The notes below the pieces were generated by a model. It ran no database searches and was not told the DNA's origin. It saw nothing but the letters and a program-made list of their open reading frames with translations. 64,000 nt of DNA from JAJFIE01 sp964344255 (GTDB lineage: Bacteria; Pseudomonadota; Alphaproteobacteria; Rhodospirillales; Casp-alpha2): NCBI GenBank assembly GCA_964344255.1, contig CAYFMQ010000016.1, positions 1-64,000 on the forward strand, read 5' to 3'. The translations under genes were made by a program, and so were the position numbers. Position 1 is the stretch's first letter. Each line of letters begins with the position of its first letter. This document shows, piece after piece, positions 1 to 8,762 of this stretch.

Positions 1-284
1 AAAAGCTCTAACGCCGCCCGCGTATCCCTTCCTTATTCACAATGTCAAAGAACACAAACCGCGGAAACATCCAAGCGCCTGATTGGCGACGCCTGACGTC
101 CGCGGCGAGCGGGTTTGTACGCATTCTGAGGGTGGGTGTCAAATGGAAATTTGACATTTTTTTGAATCAGTTCCGGCGAGCAAAACCGAATATTAAGAAT
201 CACTCCATAATATTGATTCTATTGGTTGATTTTCAGTAAATCACTTGACACCCAGCGCCTCAGGATTCATTTTCCGCGCTAAGG
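1..284. other. Window-start intergenic stretch, no gene seen
   Basis: No convincing coding region lies before the M23 peptidase. The stretch is AT-rich towards its end and holds one small hairpin (138-163, listed separately). A TTGACA hexamer at 245-250 could be a -35 element for the downstream gene, but no good -10 follows at 17 bp, so I do not call a promoter. Confidence 0.5.
138..163 (+). terminator. Short AT-rich hairpin followed by a T run
   Basis: GTCAAAT and ATTTGAC form a perfect 7-bp stem around the loop GGAA, followed directly by ATTTTTTT. This is the shape of an intrinsic terminator, but the stem is AT-rich and so weak, and the gene it would serve lies outside the window. It could equally be an operator-like dyad. 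Confidence 0.35.
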
Positions 285-353
285 GTGCCGCAAGGCACGG
301 GAATAATATTATTGCAGCGCACAAAAAAGCGTAGAAGAAAGGGACCAATCGGG

Positions 354-1721
354 ATGAAGATGCGGGGGCTTTTGCCACTGGCCTTAGTCACGGCGACCGT
401 TGTCGGCGCTGGAGCCGCCCTGTTCGATGTGGTCCATATCAAACAGATTACGGAAAACCCGACCTTTTCACTCGCACCCGTATCTCTCGGCAACCCTGCC
501 GCCGCCGCGACATTGCAGACCAGACACGTGGAGCAGGTGACGGATGATCCCCTGCAGGTTGACGAAACGGATCAACAGGCGATGCTGCCGGCGTCGCCCA
601 TGCCGATTTTCAAGACCGTCACCCTCAAGTCGGGCAGCACGCTTTCAGGCGTCCTGACCGGTGCGGGCCTCACGAACATTGAAGCCGCCGCCGTCGTGGA
701 AGCATTCTCGGAAGCCTTCAATCCGAAACGCATCCGGGCCGGACACGAATTCACGCTCTCTTTCATGCCTGAAAACGAAAGCGAGGAATTGGCTTTCATC
801 GGCCTGGAATACGAGCCGACGGCGCTGGAAACCGTTTCGCTTGAGCGGACGGAAGACGGCTTCAAGGCTCTCAAGTCGGACAAGGAACTGACCATTGAGC
901 TGCGCCACGCCAGCGGAACGATCAATGACAGTCTTTATATGGCCGGCGTCCGGGCGGGACTGCCTGTTCCCATCCTGATCGAAGTAATCCATGCCTATTC
1001 CTGGGATGTGGATTTCCAGCGGGATATCCGCAAAGGAGATTCCTTCAATGTCCTCTATCAGAGCAAGCAGGATACGGACGGCAAGACGGTCGCCCACGGT
1101 GATATTCTCTACGCCGAGATCAAGCTGAGCGGCACGGCGCTGCCGATATTCCGCTACACCACGACCGACGGGACTACGGATTACTTTGACGACCGGGGCC
1201 GGAGCGCCAAGAAAACCCTGATGCGCACGCCGATTGACGGTGCGCGCCTGTCCTCCGGCTTCGGCAATCGCAAGCATCCGATCCTGGGCTACACCAAGAT
1301 GCACAAGGGGCTCGATTTCGCGGCGCCGACCGGCACGCCGATCTATGCCGCCGGAGACGGTGTCATCGACTATGCAGGGTGGAACGGCGCCTACGGCAAG
1401 TACGTCCGCATCCGCCATAACGGTGAATTCTCGACGGCGTATGCGCACATGAAGAACATCAAGAAGGGCATCGGCAAGGGCAAACGGGTCAAGCAGGGTC
1501 AGGTGATCGGTTATCTCGGCTCCACCGGGCGCTCGACCGGGCCGCACCTGCATTATGAAATCCTTAAAAACAAGAAGCAGGTCAACCCGATGAAGGTGAA
1601 GATGCCGTCGGGCCTGAAGCTCAAGGGTGAGGAACTGGCGCGCTTCCAGGACATTGCCGGTCGTATTGCTCAACAGTACGCCGAACTCGCCGGTGAAAGC
1701 ACCGTTGCGCAAAATCCCTGA
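354..1721 (+). CDS. M23 family murein endopeptidase (MepM/YebA-like)
   Basis: Predicted periplasmic zinc endopeptidase that cuts peptide cross-links in peptidoglycan. An N-terminal hydrophobic segment (about residues 4-22) should export or anchor it. An OapA/Csd3-like region follows at about 85-200, and the C-terminal LytM domain spans about 300-425. The zinc-site motifs are visible: HxxxD as HKGLD (His317, Asp321), then AHM, then HLH (398-400) in the setting GPHLHYE. I chose the ATG at 354 because the residues before it are basic and unlike a signal sequence, and the frame then opens straight into the hydrophobic segment; the longer frame from 285 is less likely. About 455 aa, usual for full-length YebA-type proteins. 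It converges on flaF with only about 20 bp between stop codons. Confidence 0.9.
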   Translation: MKMRGLLPLALVTATVVGAGAALFDVVHIKQITENPTFSLAPVSLGNPAAAATLQTRHVEQVTDDPLQVDETDQQAMLPASPMPIFKTVTLKSGSTLSGVLTGAGLTNIEAAAVVEAFSEAFNPKRIRAGHEFTLSFMPENESEELAFIGLEYEPTALETVSLERTEDGFKALKSDKELTIELRHASGTINDSLYMAGVRAGLPVPILIEVIHAYSWDVDFQRDIRKGDSFNVLYQSKQDTDGKTVAHGDILYAEIKLSGTALPIFRYTTTDGTTDYFDDRGRSAKKTLMRTPIDGARLSSGFGNRKHPILGYTKMHKGLDFAAPTGTPIYAAGDGVIDYAGWNGAYGKYVRIRHNGEFSTAYAHMKNIKKGIGKGKRVKQGQVIGYLGSTGRSTGPHLHYEILKNKKQVNPMKVKMPSGLKLKGEELARFQDIAGRIAQQYAELAGESTVAQNP

Positions 1722-1740
1722 TTCTTAAGTATTTGGATAC

Positions 1741-2103
1741 CTAGCCGCTTAGCTGGGCCTGGGCCATGTCCCGGTTGATGGTGATCAACGCCTCAAGCAG
1801 AGCGGGATCGTTATCGGTGAGCGCTTCCGCCGTACGCTGGTCGACGAACGCCGACAGGCTCAAAAGGTCCGAATGCAGCTTGTCATCCATCTGGGCGTCA
1901 TTCTCAAGAATACTGGCCTGAACGATGGTCCAAAGCTGGTGGTTGAAGCGCAGGGCTTTTACCGCCATCAGGCGGTCATCCGGATTATCTTTGGCGTCAT
2001 TCAGAAGCTGTGCCGCCCGGGCAAAGGCGCGTCCTTCAAGGTCACGCCCCTTCAGCGCCATTCCGCCGGCCATGCCATAGGCTTTGGCTGCCTGGGTGCT
2101 CAT
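1741..2103 (-). CDS. flaF: Flagellar biosynthesis regulator FlaF
   Basis: Small helical protein of the FlaF family, which in Caulobacter and related alphaproteobacteria acts with FlbT and flagellin in flagellin production and secretion. The 120-residue length, the N-terminal AYG segment, the RAFARAAQLL helix, the NHQLWTIVQ core and the C-terminal LITINRDMA segment match family members. It overlaps the flagellin stop codon in an ATGA arrangement (2100-2103), so translation is probably coupled to flagellin. No flbT is visible in the window. The family assignment is from recalled sequence features, not from a search. Confidence 0.85.
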   Translation of the reverse strand: MSTQAAKAYGMAGGMALKGRDLEGRAFARAAQLLNDAKDNPDDRLMAVKALRFNHQLWTIVQASILENDAQMDDKLHSDLLSLSAFVDQRTAEALTDNDPALLEALITINRDMAQAQLSG

Positions 2104-2927
2104 GAGAACAGCAACTGGCCGACCAGTTGTTCAGCCTGAGCGGCGAGCCGGAGCGAATTCGTTCCAAGCTGCTGCTTGACCTGAGAGGAGAGCTGGACGG
2201 CAGCCGATTCATTCAAGTCCGCGTTGACCAGTTTACCGGCGCCGCTTTCCAGCGTATTGGCCAGGTTGCTGGTGAAGGTTTCACGGGTATTGAGCAGGGC
2301 GATATCGGAACCGAAGCTGGACGCATTGGAGCGCAACTGCGAGATAGCATCGTCAATCTGTGCGATGGCGGCATCGATATCCGCATCGGATGCAAAGCCG
2401 TTAAAGGCGTCAGCCGATGACTGGATTCCCAGTCCGTTGGCGTCCGAAGCGGAACCTTCGATCGTTGTCGAGGACGTACCGGTCTCGTTCAGCCTGACCG
2501 ACAGGTCATCCGGATCGCTGCTGACAAGTTCGGTACCCTGATAAGACACATCATTGGCCAGATTGCCCAACTGGTTGCGCAGCTCGTCGAACTGCGCGGC
2601 GGCATCGGCGCGCGATTCGGCGGTGCCGCCGCGAACGGACAGGGCAATACCGCGCAACTGCTTGGCGACGCTGTCCAGGCCTTCGACACCGACCAGGGCG
2701 CTTTCCACGGCGCTCAGAGCCTGGCCGATATCGTTTTTGACATCGAACAGGTCGCTGACGCGGTTGGTCAGGGCCTTGGCCTGGAAGAAGGAAACGGCAT
2801 CGTCCGTTGCACGCTCAACCTTGAGGCCCGTTGACAACTGGCGGCCGCTTTCGGCACGGATCTTGGCAGTGTTCTGCAGCGCAAACAGGTTTGTGCGGAC
2901 TGATTCTGTAAGGTTGATTTCGACCAT
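2100..2927 (-). CDS. Flagellin
   Basis: Filament subunit of the bacterial flagellum. The N-terminus MVEINLTESVRTNLFALQ and the following RQLSTGLKVERATDD segment are the conserved D0/D1 helical region, and the C-terminus (NSLRLAAQAEQLVGQLL) is the matching D0 helix. At 275 aa it is at the compact end for flagellins, with a reduced central D2/D3 region as in many alphaproteobacteria. The ATG at 2927 fits the family start MVEIN; a GTG four codons upstream is less likely. It is followed by flaF with a 4-bp overlap. No clear sigma54 or sigma28 promoter was found in the 150 bp upstream. Confidence 0.93.
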   Translation of the reverse strand: MVEINLTESVRTNLFALQNTAKIRAESGRQLSTGLKVERATDDAVSFFQAKALTNRVSDLFDVKNDIGQALSAVESALVGVEGLDSVAKQLRGIALSVRGGTAESRADAAAQFDELRNQLGNLANDVSYQGTELVSSDPDDLSVRLNETGTSSTTIEGSASDANGLGIQSSADAFNGFASDADIDAAIAQIDDAISQLRSNASSFGSDIALLNTRETFTSNLANTLESGAGKLVNADLNESAAVQLSSQVKQQLGTNSLRLAAQAEQLVGQLLFS

Positions 2928-3085
2928 AATACTAACCACTCGTTCCTGGAATGATCATAAGACACTGACCATTCCCTCTAAAGCATACTCTTATCATGCC
3001 AAAAACGTCCGTATCAGGCAGTGATCATGGTCACAGAACGGAATTTTTATTTTAAGCCTTCCGAATCAAGTCGTTATGCCGTAAT

Positions 3086-5677
3086 TCAGGCAGCTTCCGC
3101 CTCCAGGCCGTTGATCAGCAGACCGCCCTCACCGGCGGAGATCCGGACCGTGTCGCCGTCAAGGACACGGCCTTCCAGGATCAGGCTGGCGAGCGGGTTC
3201 TGCAGATGGCTCTGGATAACCCGTTTCAAGGGCCTGGCCCCATAAACAGGATCGTAGCCTTTTTCCGACAGCCAGCTAATGGCGGCCTCGTCGAGCTCCA
3301 GTTCCATGGAATGATCATCGAGCAGCTTGCGCAGTCTCGCCAACTGAATATCGACGATCCCGCCCATATGTTCCGGGAACAGACGGTGGAACAGGATGAT
3401 CTCATCGAGGCGGTTGAGGAATTCAGGACGGAACGAAGCCCTGACGATTTCCATCACGGAATCCCTGATCTCCGATGAATCATGACCCGGTTCCTGCTGG
3501 GCGAGGATTTCCCCACCGAGGTTCGAGGTCAGGATGATGACCGTATTCCTGAAATCCACCGTACGACCCTGCCCGTCGGTCAGGCGGCCATCGTCGAGCA
3601 CCTGCAACAGGACATTGAAGACGTCCGGGTGGGCTTTTTCCACTTCGTCGAACAGGATGACCTGGTAGGGACGCCGGCGGACGGATTCCGTCAGCGCGCC
3701 GCCTTCATCATAACCCACATAGCCCGGCGGTGCGCCGATCAGCCGCGCAACGGAATGCTTTTCCATGTATTCCGACATGTCGATGCGGACCATGGCCTGC
3801 TCGTCATCGAACAGGAACTCCGCCAGCGCCTTGGTCAATTCCGTCTTACCGACGCCTGTGGGCCCTAAGAAAAGGAAGGATCCGATCGGCCGGCCGGCAT
3901 CCTGCAGCCCGGCCCGCGCCCGCCTGACGGCATTGGCAACGGCTGTCAGGGCCTCGTCCTGGCCGATGACCCGCTTGCGCAGGTTGTCTTCCATGTTGAG
4001 CAGCTTCTCGCGTTCGCCTTCCAGCATCTTGTCTACCGGAATGCCGGTCCAGCGCGAAACGACGGAAGCGACATGCTCCGAAGAAACGGCTTCCTCCAGC
4101 ATCTCGCCGCTGTCGGCTTCTTCGGCCTTGGCCAGTTTCTCTTCAAGTCCGGGAATCAGGGAATATTGCAACTCGCCTGCTTTCTCGAACTGGCCTTCGC
4201 GCATAGCGCGTTCGACGAGGAGGCGCGCCTGGTCTAGTTCTTCTTTCAGTTTCGTGGTGTCCGCCAGGGCGTCCTTCTCGGATTGCCACTGCTGCGTCAG
4301 CTCAGCCGATTGCGTCTCCAGCGTGGCGAGTTCATCCTCCAGCTTGCCAAGCCGGTCCTTGGACGCCTGGTCAGCTTCCTTCTTGAGCGCTTCGCGCTCG
4401 ATCTTCAACTGGATGATCCGGCGGTCAAGCTCATCGATTTCCTCGGGCTTCGAGTCCACCTCCATGCGCAGCCGGCTCGCCGCCTCGTCGACCAGGTCAA
4501 TCGCCTTGTCCGGCAGGAAGCGGTCGGAAATATAGCGGTTGGACAGACCCGCCGCCGATACCAGGGCGCCGTCATTGATCTTCACGCCATGATGCAGTTC
4601 GTACTTTTCCTTGATGCCGCGCAGGATGGAAATGGTGTCCTCGACCGAAGGCTCTTCGACCATCACGGGCTGGAAGCGCCTGGCCAGGGCCGCATCCTTT
4701 TCCACATACTTGCGGTATTCATTCAGCGTCGTTGCGCCGACACAATGCAACTCACCCCTGGCGAGCGCCGGTTTCAGCAGGTTGGACGCATCCATGGAAC
4801 CCTCGCTGGCGCCGGCGCCGACAAGGGTATGCATTTCATCGATGAACAGAATGACCAGACCATCGGAGTCGACGACCTCCGTCAACACGGCCTTCAGCCG
4901 CTCTTCAAATTCGCCGCGGAACTTGGCGCCCGCGATCAGGGCGCCCAGGTCCAGCACCATCAGCTTCTTGTCTTTCAGGTTCTCCGGCACATCGCCGCTG
5001 ATGATCCGTTGCGCCAGCCCCTCGACGACGGCTGTCTTGCCGACGCCGGGTTCGCCGATCAGAACGGGATTGTTCTTCGTCCGCCGGGACAGCACCTGGA
5101 TCGTACGCCTGATTTCCTCGTCACGACCGATGACCGGATCGATCTTTCCTTCAGCCGCAGCCTGCGTGAGGTCCCGTGCGTATTTATTCAGCGCATCGTA
5201 ATTATCTTCAGCCGTCGCGCTTGTGGCCCGTTTGCCCTTGCGGAACTCGTTGATGGCCTGGTTCAGGGCCTGGGGCGAGACACCGGCGTCGGACAGCACC
5301 TCGGCGGCGGGCGTCCCCGACGACAGGGCAAGCGCCAAAAGCAGCCGTTCAACGGTGATGAATGAATCGCCGGCCTTCTCGGAAATCTCCTCGGCCTGTT
5401 CAAGCAGTTTGGCCGTTTCCGGCGCCAAATAAACCTGCCCCGCGCCTGCGCCCTCGACCTGGGGCAGTTTACGTAGCTGGGAACTGACCCCTTCCAGCGC
5501 CCTAGCCGGCTGGCCGCCGGCGGCTTCAATCAGGTTTGACGCCAGACCCTCGCGGTCCTCCAGAAGAACCTTGAGCAGATGAAGCGGGGTCAGTTGCTGA
5601 TGGTTGCTCCTCAGCGCCAAAGTTTGCGCCGACTGAATGAATCCGCGTGACCGTTCGGTGAATTTATCAAATTCCAT
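3086..5677 (-). CDS. clpB: ATP-dependent disaggregase ClpB
   Basis: Cytoplasmic AAA+ hexamer that, with DnaK/DnaJ/GrpE, pulls polypeptides out of aggregates after heat stress. The full architecture is present in 863 aa: Clp N domain (about 1-145), first AAA module with Walker A GEPGVGKT, a long coiled-coil M domain (about 400-525, rich in E/K/L, starting in DRRIIQLKIEREAL), and second AAA module with GPTGVGKT. The M domain separates ClpB from ClpA and ClpC. The ATG at 5677 has a GAGGA Shine-Dalgarno about 9 nt upstream. A sigma32-like promoter lies about 90 bp upstream (5766-5793), consistent with heat-shock control. Confidence 0.98.
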   Translation of the reverse strand: MEFDKFTERSRGFIQSAQTLALRSNHQQLTPLHLLKVLLEDREGLASNLIEAAGGQPARALEGVSSQLRKLPQVEGAGAGQVYLAPETAKLLEQAEEISEKAGDSFITVERLLLALALSSGTPAAEVLSDAGVSPQALNQAINEFRKGKRATSATAEDNYDALNKYARDLTQAAAEGKIDPVIGRDEEIRRTIQVLSRRTKNNPVLIGEPGVGKTAVVEGLAQRIISGDVPENLKDKKLMVLDLGALIAGAKFRGEFEERLKAVLTEVVDSDGLVILFIDEMHTLVGAGASEGSMDASNLLKPALARGELHCVGATTLNEYRKYVEKDAALARRFQPVMVEEPSVEDTISILRGIKEKYELHHGVKINDGALVSAAGLSNRYISDRFLPDKAIDLVDEAASRLRMEVDSKPEEIDELDRRIIQLKIEREALKKEADQASKDRLGKLEDELATLETQSAELTQQWQSEKDALADTTKLKEELDQARLLVERAMREGQFEKAGELQYSLIPGLEEKLAKAEEADSGEMLEEAVSSEHVASVVSRWTGIPVDKMLEGEREKLLNMEDNLRKRVIGQDEALTAVANAVRRARAGLQDAGRPIGSFLFLGPTGVGKTELTKALAEFLFDDEQAMVRIDMSEYMEKHSVARLIGAPPGYVGYDEGGALTESVRRRPYQVILFDEVEKAHPDVFNVLLQVLDDGRLTDGQGRTVDFRNTVIILTSNLGGEILAQQEPGHDSSEIRDSVMEIVRASFRPEFLNRLDEIILFHRLFPEHMGGIVDIQLARLRKLLDDHSMELELDEAAISWLSEKGYDPVYGARPLKRVIQSHLQNPLASLILEGRVLDGDTVRISAGEGGLLINGLEAEAA

Positions 5678-5765
5678 GTCTTAAGATCCTCAATCCAGAC
5701 AGGCTTCACCATTCCCGGCTATCCGGCAAACGGAAAAACCCTCCATTCCTTATGTCTATCACAAG

Positions 5766-5793
5766 ATATGGTGAGGTTATAACGCTTCGCAAG
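5766..5793 (-). promoter_or_regulatory. Candidate sigma32 (heat-shock) promoter for clpB
   Basis: Reading the minus strand, CTTGCGA (5793-5787), a 13-nt spacer and CACCATAT (5773-5766) sit about 90 bp before the clpB ATG. This closely fits the RpoH pattern CTTGAAA, 11-16 nt, CCCCATnT. clpB is a classic RpoH target, so position and match agree. Not tested experimentally. Confidence 0.6.
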
Positions 5794-5814
5794 CGTCTCA
5801 AGTACAAGATATCT

Positions 5815-5949
5815 TAGAGCAGGTCATGATTAATTGAACTCACTTCGTGAGATAATTAAGCATGTTCCTCTGCTCTAGTTATTCAAATCAATCGGATTCA
5901 CACGTTTCGATGAAACGCGTAGCGTTTCAGTCTAAACATGATCCGATCT
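5815..5949. repeat. Two-hairpin RIME-like intergenic repeat, copy 1
   Basis: Hairpin one pairs TAGAGCA (5815-5821) with TGCTCTA (5871-5877) and encloses a second stem, ACTCAC/GTGAG. Hairpin two pairs ATCGGAT (5891-5897) with ATCCGAT (5941-5947) around GTTT/AAAC inner stems. A close copy lies at 30843-30980 and a divergent one at 28196-28323. The design resembles palindromic mosaic elements such as RIME of rhizobia. It separates clpB from the DUF4167 gene. Confidence 0.75.
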
Positions 5950-5981
5950 TGAGAGAGTCCGCTCAGGCTCTCAAAGTGGCG

Positions 5982-6575
5982 TCAGGCGGATGCCGCCAGC
6001 TCCGATTCTTCCGAAGATTCCGTGCTTTCAGCCTGGACGGCAGCCTCTTCGCCACCGCTCTCTTCATTACCAGCTTCTTCAGACACGTCTTCTGCAGATG
6101 CGGCATTGCTGTCATCCGTTCCCTCAGAAGCCTTGGCCTGGTTACGGCGGCGCTTGGGTTTTTCTTCAGAAGCAGCTTCTGCATCGGCGCTTACGGCCGG
6201 TGCTTCTTCAGGCGTAGCTTCGGAGGCGGTTGCCTTTGATTCGTCCGCCTGTTCGTTACCGGACTGCTCGCCGTCCTGACGCTGGGCATTCTGTTGCTGG
6301 CGATTCTGGTTCTGGCCGCCATCGGCATTGGCAAGGCGGTAATAGTGTTCGGCGAACTGATAAAATCCTTCAGCCGTTATATGCTCACCCGCAGATACGG
6401 CATCACGCGCAAGCGATGAATACTTGTCGTAGATCTGCTGGGCCGTGCCCCGGACCTTGCCTTCGGGTCCATTGCTGTCAAAAGTCTGATTACGCGAAGA
6501 TTGATGGCGTTTTCCGCCGTTACCTCCTCGAGAGCGGCCGCGCCGCTGATTCGAACCGTGCTTCATACCAACCAT
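5982..6575 (-). CDS. DUF4167 domain-containing protein
   Basis: Predicted basic N-terminal domain protein of unknown function, common in alphaproteobacteria downstream of prmC. Residues 1-40 are very rich in R, G, N and Q (RRGRSRGGNGGKRH), suggesting nucleic-acid binding. Residues about 40-85 hold the conserved DUF4167 helical core (GTAQQIYDKYSSLARDA and FYQFAEHYYRLA). The rest (about 90-197) is an acidic, low-complexity E/A/S-rich tail that ends in ASA. The start is either the ATG at 6575 or the one at 6566; the second gives the usual short basic N-terminus. It sits in the conserved order prfA-prmC-DUF4167-clpB. Confidence 0.85.
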   Translation of the reverse strand: MVGMKHGSNQRRGRSRGGNGGKRHQSSRNQTFDSNGPEGKVRGTAQQIYDKYSSLARDAVSAGEHITAEGFYQFAEHYYRLANADGGQNQNRQQQNAQRQDGEQSGNEQADESKATASEATPEEAPAVSADAEAASEEKPKRRRNQAKASEGTDDSNAASAEDVSEEAGNEESGGEEAAVQAESTESSEESELAASA

Positions 6576-6678
6576 GTTTTGCTATCGTTACTAGCCCGAA
6601 TAAATTCCAAGACTGCGTTAACACGGTGATCCGCGCCTGACCGCAATTCTCTTCAAATTCGGAGACTGGGGTTCATAA

Positions 6679-6722
6679 GCTCACATCCCCCGGTGAGCCG
6701 GTGCAGTCTATTTAAACTGCAC
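6679..6722 (-). terminator. Two small hairpins downstream of prmC
   Basis: GCTCAC/GTGAGC (6679-6698) and GTGCAGT/ACTGCAC (6701-6722) form two adjacent stems in the 209-bp gap between prmC and the DUF4167 gene. Neither has a T run in either direction, so they are not textbook intrinsic terminators. They may end the ispG-prmC transcript or act in the DUF4167 leader. Confidence 0.3.
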
Positions 6723-6784
6723 ATAAGAAAACCTAGACGGGATGATCCTGATTTCCAACCCTTTTTTTCATCATTCCGCGTAAA

Positions 6785-7663
6785 TTACGCATATGTTGCC
6801 ATAACAGCACGATTCCGGCCCGCCAGATCCTGAAACGTCTGCAATTTGGAGAAGCCCGCGCGTTCCATCAGGCCGGATACCTCAGCCGCCTGTCCGTCTC
6901 CCACTTCAACGGCAAGGATTCCCCCCTGTTGAAGGTAGGCAGGCGCTTTGGCGCATAACTCACGATAGAAGCATAAACCGTCTTCCCCGCCATCCAGGGC
7001 AATCACCGGCTCATGTTTGACAACCTCAGGCTCCAGAAGGGTCATTTCCGCCGTCCGTATATAGGGCGGGTTGGAAACAATAACATCATACGTGCCTTGA
7101 ACGGCATCGAAACAATCGCTGACCGCGAACTTGGTCCTGTCTGCAAGGCCGTGACGTTCGGCATTGCGAATCGCAACAGACAGGGCTTCCGGGTTTATAT
7201 CGACACCGACGCCCCTGGCTGAAGGAAGCTCCGACAACAGCGCCAGAAGGATACAACCGCTGCCGGTGCCTATGTCGAGGATCGCAACCTCCTTATTGCC
7301 GCCGCTTGTCTTGATTTTCCTTAAAACATGTTCCACCAGGCACTCCGTATCCGGCCTGGGGGTCAGGGTATCGGGCGTAACCTCGAAACTCATGGACCAG
7401 AACTCACGCTCACCCAGGATATGCGACATGGGCTCGCGCAACATCCGCCGCATCATGAGCCCGGCGGCACGGTCACGTGTCGAGGCATCCAGCTCTCTTT
7501 TCGGCTGGATCAGGTAAGTTTCCGGAGGAACGCCGGCGGCATACGACACGATCAACCGCGCATCGAGACGCGGGTTTTCCACGCCGGATGTTTTCAGGCC
7601 CTCGGCGACGGTCCTGATGGCGCCCTCAATCGTATCCGGTATGTCGAACTCGTTGGCATTCAT
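6785..7663 (-). CDS. prmC: Peptide chain release factor N5-glutamine methyltransferase PrmC
   Basis: Transfers methyl from S-adenosylmethionine to the glutamine of the GGQ motif of release factors, raising termination efficiency. An N-terminal helical domain (about 1-95) precedes a Rossmann methyltransferase domain with the SAM loop DIGTGSGCILLAL and the diagnostic catalytic NPPY motif (SNPPYI). At 292 aa it is the normal size. It lies about 20 bp after prfA, its substrate gene, as in many proteobacteria, and is probably the last gene of the ispG-hisS-hemA-prfA-prmC operon. Confidence 0.96.
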   Translation of the reverse strand: MNANEFDIPDTIEGAIRTVAEGLKTSGVENPRLDARLIVSYAAGVPPETYLIQPKRELDASTRDRAAGLMMRRMLREPMSHILGEREFWSMSFEVTPDTLTPRPDTECLVEHVLRKIKTSGGNKEVAILDIGTGSGCILLALLSELPSARGVGVDINPEALSVAIRNAERHGLADRTKFAVSDCFDAVQGTYDVIVSNPPYIRTAEMTLLEPEVVKHEPVIALDGGEDGLCFYRELCAKAPAYLQQGGILAVEVGDGQAAEVSGLMERAGFSKLQTFQDLAGRNRAVMATYA

Positions 7664-7684
7664 GGTATTGAGTTACCTGCCAGA

Positions 7685-8758
7685 TCAGGCCATTGCGGCC
7701 AGTTTTTCCGCCTGATCGGCGGAGATCAGGGCGTTGATGATTTCGTCCATTTCACCCGTCATGAACCGGTCCAGTTTATGCAGGGTTACGTTGATCCGAT
7801 GGTCCGTTACCCGTCCCTGCGGGAAATTGTAGGTCCTGATCCTTTCCGAGCGGTCGCCGGAACCGACCTGACTTTTGCGGTCAGCGGCGCGTTCGGCGGC
7901 CTGCCGTTGGCGTTCGGTATCGTACAGGCGTGCCCGCAGAATCCGCATGGCCCTGGCCTTGTTCTTGTGCTGGGACTTCTCGTCCTGGCAGGTGACCACA
8001 ACGCCCGTCGGAATATGCGTGATCCTGATCGCACTGTCCGTCGTGTTCACATGCTGGCCCCCTGCGCCCTGGGAACGATAGGTATCGATCCGCAAATCCT
8101 TGTCCTGTATATCGACATCGACATCCTCGGCCTCCGCCAGAACCGCCACCGTCGCCGCCGATGTGTGGATGCGCCCCCCCGATTCGGTTACCGGAACGCG
8201 CTGGACACGGTGCACACCGGATTCGAACTTGAGACGGGAAAAAACATCCCGGCCGGTTATCGACGCCGTGGCTTCCTTGAAGCCGCCGATCCCGGTCTCG
8301 CTGATCTCGATAGTTTCAAACTTCCAACCATGCTGCTCGGCGTAACGCTGATACATCCTGAACAGATCAGAAGCAAAAAGCGCGGCCTCGTCACCGCCGG
8401 TGCCGGCCCGGATTTCCAGGATGGCGTTACGTGCATCGGCCTCGTCCTTGGGCAACAGCATCAGTTGCACCTGGCGTTCCAGGTCCGGCATGCGTTCCTT
8501 GAGCTCAAGAAACTCAGCTTCCGCCAACTCCCGCATTTCCTTGTCCTGTTCCGTATCCGCGATCATGTCAGCCAGATCAGCCATTTCCGCGGTTGCCTCG
8601 CGATAGGTCGTCACGGCGTCGATAACCGGCTGCAGGTCGGAATATTCCCGCGAATAAGAAACGAAATCATCCGTACCGGCTGTTGACGGATCAGCCAGCA
8701 ACGCCGCCAGTTCCTCATGACGCCGCAATACCCGGTTGAGGCTTTCTTCCAGATTCAC
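7685..8758 (-). CDS. prfA: Peptide chain release factor 1 (RF1)
   Basis: Recognises UAA and UAG stop codons and triggers peptide release on the ribosome. The GGQ motif (in GAGGQHVNTTDS) and the codon-recognition PxT element (PVTES) are both present. I place the start at the GTG at 8758: it has GGAG 9 nt upstream, gives the family N-terminus NLEESLNRVL, a length of 357 aa, and puts the GGQ glutamine at residue 235, the same number as in E. coli RF1. An ATG at 8791 would overlap the end of hemA and add an 11-residue extension. The gene starts 4 nt after the hemA stop and is followed by prmC. Confidence 0.95.
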   Translation of the reverse strand: MNLEESLNRVLRRHEELAALLADPSTAGTDDFVSYSREYSDLQPVIDAVTTYREATAEMADLADMIADTEQDKEMRELAEAEFLELKERMPDLERQVQLMLLPKDEADARNAILEIRAGTGGDEAALFASDLFRMYQRYAEQHGWKFETIEISETGIGGFKEATASITGRDVFSRLKFESGVHRVQRVPVTESGGRIHTSAATVAVLAEAEDVDVDIQDKDLRIDTYRSQGAGGQHVNTTDSAIRITHIPTGVVVTCQDEKSQHKNKARAMRILRARLYDTERQRQAAERAADRKSQVGSGDRSERIRTYNFPQGRVTDHRINVTLHKLDRFMTGEMDEIINALISADQAEKLAAMA

Positions 8759-8762
8759 CTGA

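Noticed and set aside
645..1712. Minus-strand open frame of 355 codons over the M23 peptidase
   Set aside because: Antisense shadow; the plus-strand frame carries the zinc motifs and signal sequence.
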